Assembly: GCA_019316985.1 (NCBI GenBank)
Contig: CP079215.1
Span: 3,844,001 to 3,908,000, forward strand
Source: Paraniabella defluvii
Lineage (GTDB): Bacteria; Bacteroidota; Bacteroidia; Chitinophagales; Chitinophagaceae
Length of the DNA: 64,000 nucleotides
Direction of reading: 5' to 3'
Part shown: one piece after another, positions 30,920 through 42,472 of the stretch
How the letters are laid out: every line of letters begins with the position of its first letter
Position numbering within the stretch: the stretch's first letter is position 1
Made by a program: the position numbers and the translations under genes
The notes under the pieces: generated by a model
The model's input: only the letters and a program-made list of their open reading frames with translations
Told to the model about the DNA's origin: nothing
The model's database searches: none

Positions 30920-31022
30920 AAAGAGCAATCCATAAATACCCAGACATTTTTATTGCAATATGCTATGGTCAATAGACGGACCGTTATAGCAGCTTTCTCA
31001 GGGTTAGTTTACAGCAGTCAAT

Positions 31023-31061
31023 AAAACAGCCGGTACCATAAGTTAGGCCGGCTGTTTTTTT
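31023..31061. terminator. Terminator downstream of the VWA region
   Basis: AAAACAGCCGG (31023-31033) pairs with CCGGCTGTTTT (31048-31058) around a 14-base loop; T-run to 31061. It lies between convergent genes and could serve both. Confidence 0.7.
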
Positions 31062-31071
31062 ATATTTCTGT

Positions 31072-31728
31072 TTACTTATTAGGCAAAAGGGCTATTCGTT
31101 CTTTCAACAGTTTCCATACAGTGCCCGAATCTTCGGGATCAGTGGCATTGTCTGTTATCATCCAGATGATACCCTGGGCCGAATGATCCTCGTCCTTGCT
31201 GAGGTCTTTGTTTTTAAGCAGCTTTAGCAGGTATGTTATAGCTGGTGCATTACATATTGGTCCGAAGGTATAACGGGATGTGTAACTGGATGGGTGTTTG
31301 GACGCATTGGCGCAGTACGCATTTAGTTTTACAATACATGCGGTACCCTGCGTTATACTAATATCGTAGCCATCGGCTAAAATACCGTTCTGGTCTTCAC
31401 CACTAACCGATTTAAGTGTTAAACCCGCAGGGAGTGTAACTTTGATAGCAGCTGACGCAGTGTTTTTAAGCACAAGGTAAACGTCAACAAATCGGCCGGT
31501 TCCTACTTCTTTACATACCGGATTGAGGCTTTCGCCTGTAATAGCGCCTTCGAGTACAACACCCTCGGGCAGCACAAAGGCTGTGCCGCGTATATCGCCG
31601 GCGACATTACCCAGGCCGGGTATGGGGTCAATCCGGGGTTCATCAGTGTCGCCAATTTTGTCTTTTTTCGAACAGGCGAGAAAGGAAAGGCCAACCAGGG
31701 CCATCATTAAAAGTTTTCGCATTTTCAT
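31072..31728 (-). CDS. Predicted lipoprotein of unknown function
   Basis: Intact 218-residue protein. MRKLLMMALVGLSFLACSKK (start 31722, or MKM at 31728) is a lipoprotein signal with lipobox FLAC. The middle (RFVDVYLVLKNTASAAIKVT, then LPAGLTLKSVSGEDQNG) looks like an immunoglobulin-like beta domain. A helical C-terminal part contains LLKLLKNKDLSKDEDHSAQG and WMITDNATDPEDSG. I do not recognise the family. It has its own transcript, divergent from the sirtuin gene. Confidence 0.7.
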   Translation of the reverse strand: MKMRKLLMMALVGLSFLACSKKDKIGDTDEPRIDPIPGLGNVAGDIRGTAFVLPEGVVLEGAITGESLNPVCKEVGTGRFVDVYLVLKNTASAAIKVTLPAGLTLKSVSGEDQNGILADGYDISITQGTACIVKLNAYCANASKHPSSYTSRYTFGPICNAPAITYLLKLLKNKDLSKDEDHSAQGIIWMITDNATDPEDSGTVWKLLKERIALLPNK

Positions 31729-31816
31729 TCAGTTTAAGGGTAATAAATTAAACGGGGCAAAAATAAAAGTTAACCAGGTTTATTTTTATACTGAGAAACC
31801 AGTATTTTTTTGAGCA

Positions 31817-31824
31817 TAACTTTG
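31817..31824 (+). promoter_or_regulatory. -7 promoter box for the sirtuin gene
   Basis: TAACTTTG fits TAnnTTTG and lies five bases before the ATG at 31829, so the transcript would be leaderless or nearly so. No clear -33 element is seen. Confidence 0.4.
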
Positions 31825-31828
31825 CTGA

Positions 31829-32518
31829 ATGAAGAAGAAACTGGTGGTATTAACAGGAGCGGGCATCAGCGCAGAAAGCGGTATCCGTACTTTTAGAGAT
31901 GGTGACGGTTTATGGGAAGGATACGATGTTACTGAAGTAGCCTCCCTGAAGGATGGAAGAGAAATCCTTCTTTGGTGCTCGATTTTTATAATATGCGCCG
32001 CAGGCAGGCCCTGGAGGCCTTGCCTAATGCCGCCCATAAAGAACTGGCAGAATGGGAGCAATGGTTTGACGTACAGGTGATAACGCAAAATATCGACGAT
32101 CTGCATGAACGGGGAGGCTCGTCTCATGTAATACATTTACATGGCGAAATTTTTAAGATGCGCAGCATAAAATCTTTGTCACCTTCTTTTTTGAAATAAA
32201 AGGCGATATAAAGCTGGGAGATCTTGCAGCAGACGGGGGCAGTTAAGACCCGATATTGTTTGGTTTGGAGAAGCTGTACCTATGATCGAAACAGCAATAG
32301 CCATTACGAAAAAGGCCGATATATTCGTGGTGATTGGTACCTCGTTGGTAGTATATCCTGCGGCAGGCTTAATTGATATCGCTCCTGTTCATAGTCCTAA
32401 ATTTGTGATTGATAAAAATATACCTCCTGTAAAATCAGCATTTAATTTAACTACTATAGAGAAGCCTGCAACAGAAGGCGTAAAAGAACTAACCGGCATA
32501 TTACAAACATTATTGTAA
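31829..32518 (+). CDS. cobB: Sir2-family NAD-dependent deacylase (frameshifts)
   Basis: Sirtuin that removes acyl groups from protein lysines using NAD+. [20 protein letters not shown] holds the NAD motif [30 protein letters not shown] includes the catalytic region, [11 protein letters not shown] the active His. The later part is [12 protein letters not shown] and [14 protein letters not shown]. At least three length errors (near 31950, 32170 and 32243) break it. I see no Cys-x-x-Cys zinc pairs in the written frames, which may reflect the class III short form or the errors. About 230 residues. Confidence 0.88.
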
Positions 32519-32526
32519 TATGCCGG
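32493..32526. terminator. Perfect 14-base hairpin over the cobB stop codon
   Basis: CCGGCATATTACAA (32493-32506) and TTGTAATATGCCGG (32513-32526) flank ACATTA. The 3' arm contains the TAA stop of cobB. No T-run follows, so it may protect the 3' end more than terminate. Confidence 0.55.
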
Positions 32527-32778
32527 CTTGGGGTAGATGAGTTTTTGTTCAATCACGTCGGCTTGCTGTGCTATAGCATCTGTCACGTACTGTCATACAG
32601 GATCGCTCTTTCTCCGTCATCAACCGGTATGCTCCGGAGCTGCTGCGAATAAACAGCGTCAGCTATAAAAATAATGAACAGCAAATAGCTTTGGTCAGGG
32701 TTAGGCAACGGCATATTGTCGGTTTAAGTTGTTTTTGCAGGTTGAGGACTATGTTTGTTTTTTGTCATCCAGGTAATA

Positions 32779-33201
32779 TCATGGCCTATTTTCACAAATG
32801 AAAGGTTTTGTAGTCAGTATTGTCTTTTTCCATGTCAACGGTTCCTTCAATGCTTGAGATTTGTGTAAACCTTCCGGAACAGGCATGGGCTTGGTAGGAA
32901 ACTTATGATCTTTTTGAGCCTTATTTTTCCATAAGTTGGGAATTTCACCGGGCATTGCTCTTTTTGGGGCTGCATTAGGAATAGCATTAACGGGCGCATA
33001 GGGCATGATACAAGGCATATTGTCTTGTGTTAGCCTGGCTACCGGGCCATACCTGCTGTTATACATATTGGTAGTATCCAGCCAGTTTTCTGCCTGCGGG
33101 GTAAGGGAGGGAGCGGTATGAGGAAATATTTGTGGCTGGCTTTTTTGAGCATAAGAAATAACCGAAACAAAGCAAAAAAGCAGGAAAGTGAGTATTTTCA
33201 T
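32779..33201 (-). CDS. Small secreted protein of unknown function
   Basis: 140 residues with a clear Sec signal, MKILTFLLFCFVSVISYAQK. The mature part is Pro-rich and basic (HTAPSLTPQAENWLDTTNMY, then MPYAPVNAIPNAAPKRAMPG). I do not recognise it. It ends KPFICENRP. The 260 bases downstream (32519-32778) hold no convincing gene on either strand. Confidence 0.6.
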   Translation of the reverse strand: MKILTFLLFCFVSVISYAQKSQPQIFPHTAPSLTPQAENWLDTTNMYNSRYGPVARLTQDNMPCIMPYAPVNAIPNAAPKRAMPGEIPNLWKNKAQKDHKFPTKPMPVPEGLHKSQALKEPLTWKKTILTTKPFICENRP

Positions 33202-33260
33202 ATACCAGTTTCGAGCATGATGCAGGAATGTTCGGGATTACATAAAACTTTAAAGTTTTT

Positions 33261-33297
33261 TAATAAAAAAGCTGGTCACCGCGGGGTAACCAGCTTT
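33261..33297 (-). terminator. Intrinsic terminator after pgi
   Basis: Read on the minus strand, AAAGCTGGTTACC and GGTGACCAGCTTT (33297-33268) pair with one mismatch, followed by a T-run to 33265. It lies 24 bases after the pgi stop. Confidence 0.75.
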
Positions 33298-33320
33298 CAA
33301 GAGATCAATGACTATTTATC

Positions 33321-34964
<1,644 letters not shown>

Positions 34965-35019
34965 ATAAATAGTTTGTTTTTATATTGAATGAAGAGTTGA
35001 GAGATATTTTGATATTAGT

Positions 35020-36032
35020 TTAGGCCTTTAAATAGTTTATTACCTCGATAGTCCTGCTCACCATCTCCTTGTAATGTCAAGGTGTAATACCAGCCTTACT
35101 TTGGTGGGAGCAATGGCATAGGCGAGAATATGGTGGTCTTTCAATTTTGCTACCAGGTCTTTGGCGCTGATCCCTTTCGTTTCAAAAATGACGATATTGG
35201 TTTCTACCGGCATTACCCTTTCTACATAGCTCTGTGTTTGCAATGCAGCTCCAATCGTTTTAGCATGTGCATGATCTTCGCTTAGCCTTTCAATATGGTG
35301 TTGCAATGCATAAATGCCCGCTGCGGCCATGTAACCCACCTGGCGCATACCACCCCAAACAGTTTTCTTACACGCTTCGCTTTTTTATAAAGCCGGCGTC
35401 TCCCAGCAACAGGCTGCCCACGGGGCACCCCAGGCTTTTAGACAAACAGATCGAAATACTATCAAACAAATCTCCATATTGACGGGGGTCATTTTTGCTA
35501 CCAAAGCATTGAACAGCCTGGCTCCATCTATATGAAATGGTAACCTGTTGTTGTCACAAACTTTTTGAATTTTTTTCAACTCATCGAAATCGTAACAGCT
35601 GCCACCACCCCGGTTACTGGTGTTCTCAACACAAACCAGGCTGGTACGCGGGCGGTGCACATCATCGGGCTGAATAGCCTCCTCAACCTGCAATGCATTG
35701 ATACGGCCCCTGTCGCCTGGCAACAATTTTACAGAGGCGCCCGAATTAGCCGCAATTCCTCCTCCTTCATATTGGTAAATATGGGCATCGGCATCGCAGA
35801 TCACCTCATCGCCAGGCTGCGTATGACATTTAATAGCGATTTGATTGGTCATAGTACCGCTGGGACAAAACAGAGCTGCTTCTTTACCGAATAAGGTGGC
35901 GGTCATTTGTTCCAGCTCATTCACCGTAGGGTCTTCTCCAAAAACATCATCGCCCACCACGGCTTTCATCATGGCTTCTAACATGGCAGGGGTAGGTCGG
36001 GTAACGGTATCTGACCGGAAGTCTATGATCAT
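35020..36032 (-). CDS. ltaA: L-threonine aldolase (frameshifts)
   Basis: PLP enzyme cleaving threonine to glycine and acetaldehyde. The start [20 protein letters not shown] at 36032 is classical for the family. Further motifs are [45 protein letters not shown] and the PLP Lys in [17 protein letters not shown]. Errors near 35493, 35381, 35358 and 35068 break the frame. The corrected C-terminus, [19 protein letters not shown], ends at 35020. About 338 residues. It could also act on allo-threonine or other beta-hydroxy amino acids. Confidence 0.9.
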
Positions 36033-36094
36033 ATGCTTATTTGTTAGGGATTCAAATTTAGTAGAATGCATTCATTTGCACGAAGTTTGTACTG

Positions 36095-36102
36095 TATCTT
36101 TG
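36095..36102 (+). promoter_or_regulatory. Promoter for yajQ
   Basis: TATCTTTG at 36095-36102 with TTTG at 36075-36078, sixteen bases apart, resembles the Bacteroidota -33/-7 pair. Start would be near 36109, 38 bases before the ATG. Confidence 0.6.
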
Positions 36103-36146
36103 CCCACCGGCTGCCATTATTAATTTTAAAAAACAGGAGCAATTTT

Positions 36147-36636
36147 ATGCCATCATTTGATTTTGTAAGTAAGGTAGATGCACAGGCGTTGGATAACGCT
36201 GTAAATGTTGTAAGTAAAGAGATCGCCAATCGTTTTGATTTTAAAGGTTCTCACTTAGTAATAGACCTGGACAAAAAGAATTACACCCTGAAGGTAGAAA
36301 CAGAGGACGATATGAAAATGAAGCAGTTGATTGATGTTTTGGTGAACCGTGCTCATAAACAGGGTATTGCTCCGGAAGCTTTTGATTTAAGTAAAGAAGG
36401 AAGTATGATCGGTAAAGCCTGGAAAAAAGAGATCCAGGTACGGAACGGCTTAAAGCAGGAAGATGCCAAAAGATCGTTAAGCATATTAAGGATGCGGGGT
36501 TAAAGGTACAGGCGTCTATTAATGATGATCTGGTGCGGGTTACCGGTAAAAGATTGATGATTTGCAGGAAGTGATACAGGCTTCTAAAAGCTGGGGCTTG
36601 AGCATTCCTTTGCAGGTAGAGAATATGAGAAGCTAA
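36147..36636 (+). CDS. yajQ: YajQ-family nucleotide-binding protein (frameshifts)
   Basis: Small protein with two ferredoxin-like halves; some homologues bind cyclic di-GMP. MPSFDFVSKVDAQALDNAVN and RFDFKGSHLVIDLDKKNYTL are diagnostic, as is HKQGIAPEAFDLSKEGSMIG. Missing A bases near 36470 and 36548 break the frame; corrected it continues KKIVKHIKDAGLKVQASIND and ends SWGLSIPLQVENMRS. About 163 residues. Role in this organism unknown. Confidence 0.9.
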
Positions 36637-36781
36637 GGGAGAGTAGTGAATGGGGAATAGGGAATAGGCTTTAACCAGTGGTGAGCAGGTAATAGAAGTG
36701 GGGAATGGGAAGTGAAAGATCGCCGATGAAGAAGCGTAAGGGTAAATTTCAAATCTTAAATCTTAAATCACAAATTTATCG

Positions 36782-36789
36782 TACCTTTG
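36782..36789 (+). promoter_or_regulatory. -7 promoter box for rpmE2
   Basis: TACCTTTG matches TAnnTTTG. Start would be near 36796, which gives a ~77-base leader with two hairpins before rpmE2. Confidence 0.6.
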
Positions 36790-36793
36790 CACT

Positions 36794-36853
36794 CCTTTGA
36801 GGCAATTCAAAGGATAAATTTATTAAATAATTTGTACGGCAAAATCCGTACAA
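36794..36853 (+). promoter_or_regulatory. Two tandem hairpins in the rpmE2 leader
   Basis: CCTTTGA (36794-36800) pairs with TCAAAGG (36807-36813); TTGTACGG (36832-36839) pairs with CCGTACAA (36846-36853). Both are perfect and the second ends 19 bases before the ATG. This is a candidate autoregulatory leader for ribosomal protein L31; that role is inferred. Confidence 0.45.
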
Positions 36854-36872
36854 CCTTAAAAATCATACAATT

Positions 36873-37120
36873 ATGAAACAAGGTATCCATCCTGAAAATT
36901 ACCGTTTTGTGGTATTTAAAGACATGAGTAACGGTGATGCTTTTTGGGAAAATCTACTGCACATTCTAAAGAAACCATTAAATGGGAAGATGGTAACGAG
37001 TATCCGGTAATCAAATTAGAGATTTCCAGTACTTCTCACCCTTTCTTTACCGGTAAAAACATGCTGGTTGATACAGCAGGTCGTATCGATAAATTCAAAA
37101 AGAAATACGCGAAGAAATAA
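36873..37120 (+). CDS. rpmE2: 50S ribosomal protein L31 type B (apparent frameshift)
   Basis: L31 bridges the two subunits. [20 protein letters not shown] is the type-B N-terminus, and no CxxC zinc motif is present. The T-run near 36941 is one base short; corrected it reads [20 protein letters not shown], then [20 protein letters not shown] and [14 protein letters not shown]. About 82 residues. The gene is too broken for a simple ORF search. It has its own promoter and terminator. Confidence 0.93.
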
Positions 37121-37149
37121 TTTTTCCACAGGAATTTATTTACTGAGAG

Positions 37150-37171
37150 CCCCGCAGAAGCGGGGTTTTTT
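37150..37171 (+). terminator. Terminator after rpmE2
   Basis: CCCCGC (37150-37155) and GCGGGG (37160-37165) with loop AGAA, followed by six T. Confidence 0.85.
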
Positions 37172-37225
37172 CTTGCAGTTAACCGACGGATGCTTCGTAG
37201 CAAATGCTTATCTTAGAACCCTCAA

Positions 37226-38429
37226 ATGAAACAGGTTATAGCATTTGCTCCCGCGTATTGCGAACTGGCTTTTCTCCAGCCGTTTATTTTTACACGAAAA
37301 GTGCAGGATTTCAGGGTTGGTGCATTAACTATCCGTGAAAAATGGGAGCACCTCCTGGAAATGTCTTCTGTAGATTTAAAGGATAACCGGCTTTCGGATT
37401 TTTTCACATCAGTGAGTTGGGAGGAAATAGGCGGTGATGTTGTAAAGTATATCCTGGCCGCTAATCTTCTGCCTGAGGCAGAACTGGTGGAAAAGATAAA
37501 AACACTAAAGCCTGGCCAGTCTATTGTTTCAAATGATAATAAGATACTGGCCGGGTGCATTACGCAGCCAGATGATTGGGATCATCTTCAGCCTATCGCC
37601 AGCCTGGAGGCAAAGGATGTTAAAATGCTTGAAGTTGTTACACAGATCAACGCATTTAATAGGGAGGCATTATTGTATGATTTTGAGATGCTGGAACAAA
37701 AACCATTGCCCAGCCTATTGATCCGTCTAACAGGTTGATAGCTGCGGAAAATATTTTTATTGAAGAAGGTGCGCTGGTGCGGCATGCTATACTTAATGCG
37801 GAAGAGGGCCCCATATTTATTGCCAGAAACGCGCAGGTTATGGAAGGGGTTTGCCTGCGCGGACCCCTTTACATTGGCGAGAAAGCAGTAGTGAAAATGG
37901 GCGCTACGATCTATGGAGCTACTACTATTGGCCCTGGCTGCGTGATAGGAGGAGAGGTGAAAAATGCTGTATTCTTTGCTAACTCCAATAAGGGGCACGA
38001 CGGTTATATAGGAGATTCGGTAATTGGCGAGTGGTGTAATTTTGGCGCAGGCACCAGTAGCAGTAACATGAAGAATAATATAGGTAATGTTGATTATCAG
38101 CTGGTTGATACATTTCTGGTAACGGGGCAAAAAAGGGTGGAGTAATAATGGGAGATTACAGTCGCACTGCTATTAACACATCCATCAACACCGGAACGAT
38201 GATTGGTGTAAGCGCGCATGTTTTTGGCACAGGCCTTACGCCGAAAATAATTCCTAATTTTAGCTGGGGATTTGAGCCGCGATCAGGTGAGTTTCCGCGT
38301 CGTTACACCAATGAAAGTGTACCCGGAAACTCACCGTGTTTATATGATCTTGATAAAGCGCTAAGAGATGCCGATGCCTGGAAGCAATTAAAAGGTGATG
38401 CCTTAACCGGGATTGAAAAAATATATTGA
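37226..38429 (+). CDS. GlmU-like sugar nucleotidyltransferase/hexapeptide protein (frameshifts)
   Basis: Bacteroidota-type GlmU-like protein. The N-terminal ~170 residues (MKQVIAFAPAYCELAFLQPF, KVQDFRVGALTIREKWEHLL) correspond to a diverged nucleotidyltransferase domain. The C-terminal half is a left-handed beta helix: GPIFIARNAQVMEGVCLRGP, IGEKAVVKMGATIYGATTIG and IGDSVIGEWCNFGAGTSSSN. It ends LYDLDKALRDADAWKQ. Missing bases near 37707 and 38140 break it. About 402 residues. Acceptor sugar unknown; it may contribute to cell-envelope sugar synthesis. Confidence 0.8.
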
Positions 38430-38468
38430 CAGAACTTTACAATAAACGATAAAAAACAATTTTTAAAA

Positions 38469-39229
38469 ATGAGAAAGCAAATTGCAGCAGCAAACTGGAA
38501 AATGAACCTTACCTATACAGAAGGCCAACAGTTGCTGGCAAGTATTTTAGAAAATGACCTTGGAAGCAAAGAAAACCATGAAGTAATTTTCGCCGTTCCT
38601 TTTCCTTACCTGATCATGGCGAAAGAGAAAACCACATCATTAAAAAACTACTATATAGCGGCGCAAAACTGCAGCAATAAAAAATCAGGTGCGTATACCG
38701 GTGAAGTTTCTGTAGATATGCTGGATTCTATCCATATTAAGCATTGTATTGTAGGACACAGCGAAAGAAGAGAGTACTTTGGCGAAACCAACCAGGTATT
38801 GGCCGAAAAAATAAACCTGTTACTGGAAAAAGATATCACTCCGATATTTTGCTGCGGCGAGTCTTTAGATATCAGGAAGCTAACACACAGAACAGCTTTG
38901 TAGAAACACAACTGAAGGAGTCTTTATTCCATTTATCTGCTGAAGATGTTCAGAAAGTAGTTATTGCTTACGAACCCATTTGGGCAATAGGCACAGGTAA
39001 AACCGCTTCTACCGAGCAAGCCCAGGAAATGCACGCACATCTTCGTTCGGTACTGGCGGCTCAGTATGGTGCTGAAGTAGCGAATGAAATATCTATTCTA
39101 TATGGTGGTAGCGTAAAAGCTAGTAACGCCAAAGAGATCTTTGCTTCTCCTGATGTAGACGGCGGTCTTGTAGGTGGCGCTTCATTAGTGGCTTTGGATT
39201 TTATTGAGATCATTAAAGCGCTGAAATAA
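38469..39229 (+). CDS. tpiA: Triose-phosphate isomerase (apparent frameshift)
   Basis: Interconverts dihydroxyacetone phosphate and glyceraldehyde-3-phosphate. [20 protein letters not shown] has the Asn-Lys active-site pair. The catalytic His is in [13 protein letters not shown] and the catalytic Glu in [18 protein letters not shown]. The phosphate-gripper loop [17 protein letters not shown] is present. The frame breaks at ATCAGGAAGC (about 38872-38881); one G restores [16 protein letters not shown]. About 253 residues. Confidence 0.96.
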
Positions 39230-39250
39230 GTTTACTTATATAATAAGTGG

Positions 39251-39274
39251 GCCGGGTTTGCACCCGGCTTTTTT
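39251..39274 (+). terminator. Terminator after tpiA
   Basis: GCCGGGT (39251-39257) and ACCCGGC (39262-39268), loop TTGC, followed by six T. Confidence 0.85.
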
Positions 39275-39342
39275 ATTGTCAAAAAACAAAAAGTCGTCAC
39301 CCTATCTGGCAACGACTTTCAGTATTGTTTAAATCGTGTTAT

Positions 39343-40210
39343 CTAAAACACCAGGTTGTTTAAATAAGCTGCTCCTTCCTTCACACAATCCAATGGTGCT
39401 TTTTCGTAAGCTTCCTGCTCTAAAATATAACGCTGCATACCCAGGCTTTTGGCCTGTGCCAATATCGATTTGTAGTCGATAGAACCTTTGCCTACGATGC
39501 AGCTTTGATTAGGCTCACCCTCTTTAAAAGGCGTATCTTTTTGCGGTCTTTGATATGGCAAAGCTTAAACCGCCATTTATACTTTTTCATCCATTCGATG
39601 GGGTCTTGGCCTGCAGTAACCACCCAATACATATCCATTTCAAAATCTACTAATGCGGGATCGGTATTCTTCATCATTATATCCTGCGGATATTGTGTGT
39701 CCTGCACTCTGAAAGAGTAATCGTGGTTGTGATAGGCAAAACGAATCCCGTTTTTCTGGCAGATCTCACCGGCCTTATTAAAATCATCGGCTGCTCTTTT
39801 ATAATCATCCAGCCTGCGTTGCTTACCTAACCAGGGGCAGATCAGGTACTTCATACCAATGGCGCTCGCCTCGGCGGCTTTTCTTTCAAAATCTTTTTAT
39901 AATCGCAGTGGCTGCTTACAATGGTTAATCCCAGGCTATCCATATATTTTTTAAAGTCGGTATTAGACATGCCCCAGAACATACCATTGGCGCCTTCATA
40001 ACTTTCAATTTCTTTATAGCCAAATGAAGCCAGCTTTTTTAATACGCCTTTCGGGTCCTTCGGTAAGTCGTCACGCAGCGAATATAATTGTATCCCGAGG
40101 TTTTTGATAGTGCCACGGTTGCTTGTAGATCTGCCGCCGGCGCCACAGGAGGCTAATGCCATACCTAAAGCTGCGCCGCCACTCATTTTTAAAAAATCTT
40201 TTCTATCCAT
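39343..40210 (-). CDS. Exported sugar phosphate isomerase/epimerase, TIM barrel (frameshifts)
   Basis: AP-endonuclease-2-like TIM barrel protein. MDRKDFLKMSGGAALGMALA with SCGAG looks like an export or lipoprotein signal. Core parts are LGIQLYSLRDDLPKDPKGVL, GIRFAYHNHDYSF, PALVDFEMDMYWVVTAGQDP (metal Glu/Asp) and WRFKLCHIKDRKKDTPF. Missing bases near 39890 and 39545 break it. Corrected length is ~289 residues. It lies last in a four-gene cluster with a related isomerase and two transporters, which suggests catabolism of a modified sugar or polyol; exact substrate unknown. Confidence 0.83.
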
Positions 40211-40319
40211 TTTGCAAAGTTTAATAGGTTCTTCTTAATACTTATGTTTTCGATGCGTTGCAGGTATCGACTTTTATTTCTCATCCATAAACCATTTCCA
40301 ATGATCCATAAACTTGCCT

Positions 40320-41197
40320 TTACACATCGCAAATCTGTACTGCCTGCTCCAGCGCTTTAAAACGTTCCTGGTCAGTTTTTCCTGTTGGAATGAACTCCTG
40401 CGCCACATGACCTTTAAAGCCTGTTTCCAGGATGGCGTTCATAATAGCGGGGTAGTAGAGTTCCTGCTTGTCGTTCAGCTCATGGCGGCCCGGAACACCT
40501 GCGGTATGATAATGAGCAATGTACTGGTGATTGGCTTTTATATTCGCAATCACATTGCCTTCATCTACCTGCATATGGTAAATGTCGTATAACAGTTTAA
40601 AGTTTTCACTGCCTAATCTTTTACAAAGCTCTACACCCCAGGCTGTATGGTCACACATATAATCTTTATGGTCCACCTTACTGTTCAGGAGTTCCATTAC
40701 TAAAACTACTTTATGTTTCTCGGCAAGAGGCAGTATCTTTTTAAACCTTCCACGCAGTTTTTCAAACCTGTTTCGTCATCCATGCCGCGACGGTTGCCGC
40801 TAAAGCAGATCAGGTTTTTGTAACCGGCTTTGGCTACAAGGGGATGCCTTCTTCATAATCTTTAACCAGCCCGGCATGAAATTCTGTGCCTGCAAAACCG
40901 TCTACCAGGCTTACTTTACCCGGTATATAGCACATGCTGCAGGTGATGCCGTGCTTTTGAATAACAGGCCAATCTTTAGGCGCCAGCAGGTCGATGGCGT
41001 TAAGCCCCATTTTTTTACGGTCACGCATAATTCTTCCAGGGAACTTTACCAAAAGTCCACTGGCATACGCTATGGTTGATATTTCCTTTTAGCTTATACA
41101 TTGATTTTTCTTCGTTCGCAAATGTAGTTAATGGAGAGAGGCCGGCGGCAACAGAGCCTGCAGCCAGTGTTTTAAGCATATTTCTTCTGCTATGCAT
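40320..41197 (-). CDS. Hydroxypyruvate isomerase-like TIM-barrel protein (frameshifts)
   Basis: TIM-barrel isomerase related to hydroxypyruvate isomerase. The N-terminus MHSRRNMLKTLAAGSVAAGL is a Tat-like signal (RRNMLK). Core motifs are INHSVCQWTFGKVPLEELCV after correction, GLNAIDLLAPKDWPVIQKHG, MELLNSKVDHKDYMCDHTAW, KLLYDIYHMQVDEGNV and HYHTAGVPGRHELND. Errors lie near 41040, 40840 and between 40700 and 40830. About 293 residues. Its start overlaps the stop of the upstream transporter gene by eight bases, so translation is coupled. Confidence 0.84.
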
Positions 41198-42431
41198 TAG
41201 TAGTTGTTTTTTTATCGTTTCTGAAAATTACTGCAAACAGGAAGCAAACAATTGCGGCGATGCCGGCAGGTACCAGCCAAACATGTTGCCAGAAATCGCC
41301 TATGGATATAGATGCAAGATCTTTGTATTTATTACCTATATAGCCTGCTACCCAGAAGCCAATTAATTGTCCGATTCCATAAGTAGCAAGCGTTATAAGT
41401 CCCTGAGCCGAACTTTTATACCGCTCACCGGCTTTAGCATCTGTGTAAATTTGTCCTGACACAAAGAAGAAGTCGTAGCAAATACCATGAAGCGCAATTC
41501 CAAGAATCAACATAAAGGAAAGCTCACCTGCGTTTCCATATGCAAATAACAAATACCGCACGGCCCAGGCCAGCATGCCTATTAAAATGGTATTCTTAAA
41601 TCCGAATCTTTTAAAAAGAAATGGAATCAATAATAAAAATAATACTTCCGATACCTGGCCAATGGCCATCTTTGCTGTTGGATTTTCCAAACCAACATCC
41701 GTTAGAAATACGTTCGCGTTAGCGTAGTAAAAAGCAAGCGGGATACATATAAGAATAGAAGAAATAAAGAAAACCAGGAAGTTTTTATCTTTTAATAACC
41801 GGAGCGCATCCAGCCCCAGTATCTGGCTGATGGAAGCGCCCTGTCCTGCTTTTTTAGGAGGTGTTTTGGGAAGCGTAAAACTAAATAATCCTAATACCAG
41901 CGAGGCAATAGAGGCCATCAAAAACGTGTTCCTCAGGGTGTCGTTAGTGGTGTTGTTTTGCTCGTTATCCCAATGGAAAACATAGCTGATGATAACTCCT
42001 GCCAAGATCCAGCCAATAGTGCCGAAAATGCGGATGGAAGGAAATTCCTTCTCGGGGTTTTGCATTTGCCTGAAAGAGACGGAGTTGACCAGTGCCAGGG
42101 TAGGCATATACAATATCATATAGGACAAAACATACGGGTAAAACACCGCTGTGTTTTCCGACTTAAACATCATATACATCAATGCGGCACCAATCAGGTG
42201 AAGTATCCCTAATATCTTTTCGGCATTAAAAAAACGATCTGCAATCAGGCCAATGATGAAAGGCGCAATAATGGCTCCCCACGACTGGGTAGAAAATACA
42301 TTAGCTTTTTCGAATTCGGTGGCATTTAAATTTTTAGCCAAAAAGGTTCCTAAGGTTACAAACCAGGCTCCCCAGATGAAGAACTCGAGAAACATCATGA
42401 AGGATAACTGTACCCTGATAGTAGGCTTCAT
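41190..42431 (-). CDS. MFS transporter, nucleoside permease-like
   Basis: Intact 413-residue inner-membrane carrier with about twelve hydrophobic segments. MKPTIRVQLSFMMFLEFFIW with GAWFVTLGTFL is the typical start of the nucleoside:proton symporter (NupG-like) branch of MFS. Another family stretch is FPSIRIFGTIGWILAGVIIS. In Bacteroidota such carriers sit in sugar clusters, so the substrate need not be a nucleoside. It shares the operon with the isomerase genes downstream. Confidence 0.88.
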   Translation of the reverse strand: MKPTIRVQLSFMMFLEFFIWGAWFVTLGTFLAKNLNATEFEKANVFSTQSWGAIIAPFIIGLIADRFFNAEKILGILHLIGAALMYMMFKSENTAVFYPYVLSYMILYMPTLALVNSVSFRQMQNPEKEFPSIRIFGTIGWILAGVIISYVFHWDNEQNNTTNDTLRNTFLMASIASLVLGLFSFTLPKTPPKKAGQGASISQILGLDALRLLKDKNFLVFFISSILICIPLAFYYANANVFLTDVGLENPTAKMAIGQVSEVLFLLLIPFLFKRFGFKNTILIGMLAWAVRYLLFAYGNAGELSFMLILGIALHGICYDFFFVSGQIYTDAKAGERYKSSAQGLITLATYGIGQLIGFWVAGYIGNKYKDLASISIGDFWQHVWLVPAGIAAIVCFLFAVIFRNDKKTTTNA

Positions 42432-42472
42432 TGCTATATTTTTAGTTGACCAATATTTATGATCCGGCCTGA

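Noticed and set aside
41190-42431. Naming the carrier as a true nucleoside transporter
   Set aside because: Family resemblance alone is not enough; cluster context points to a sugar or polyol.
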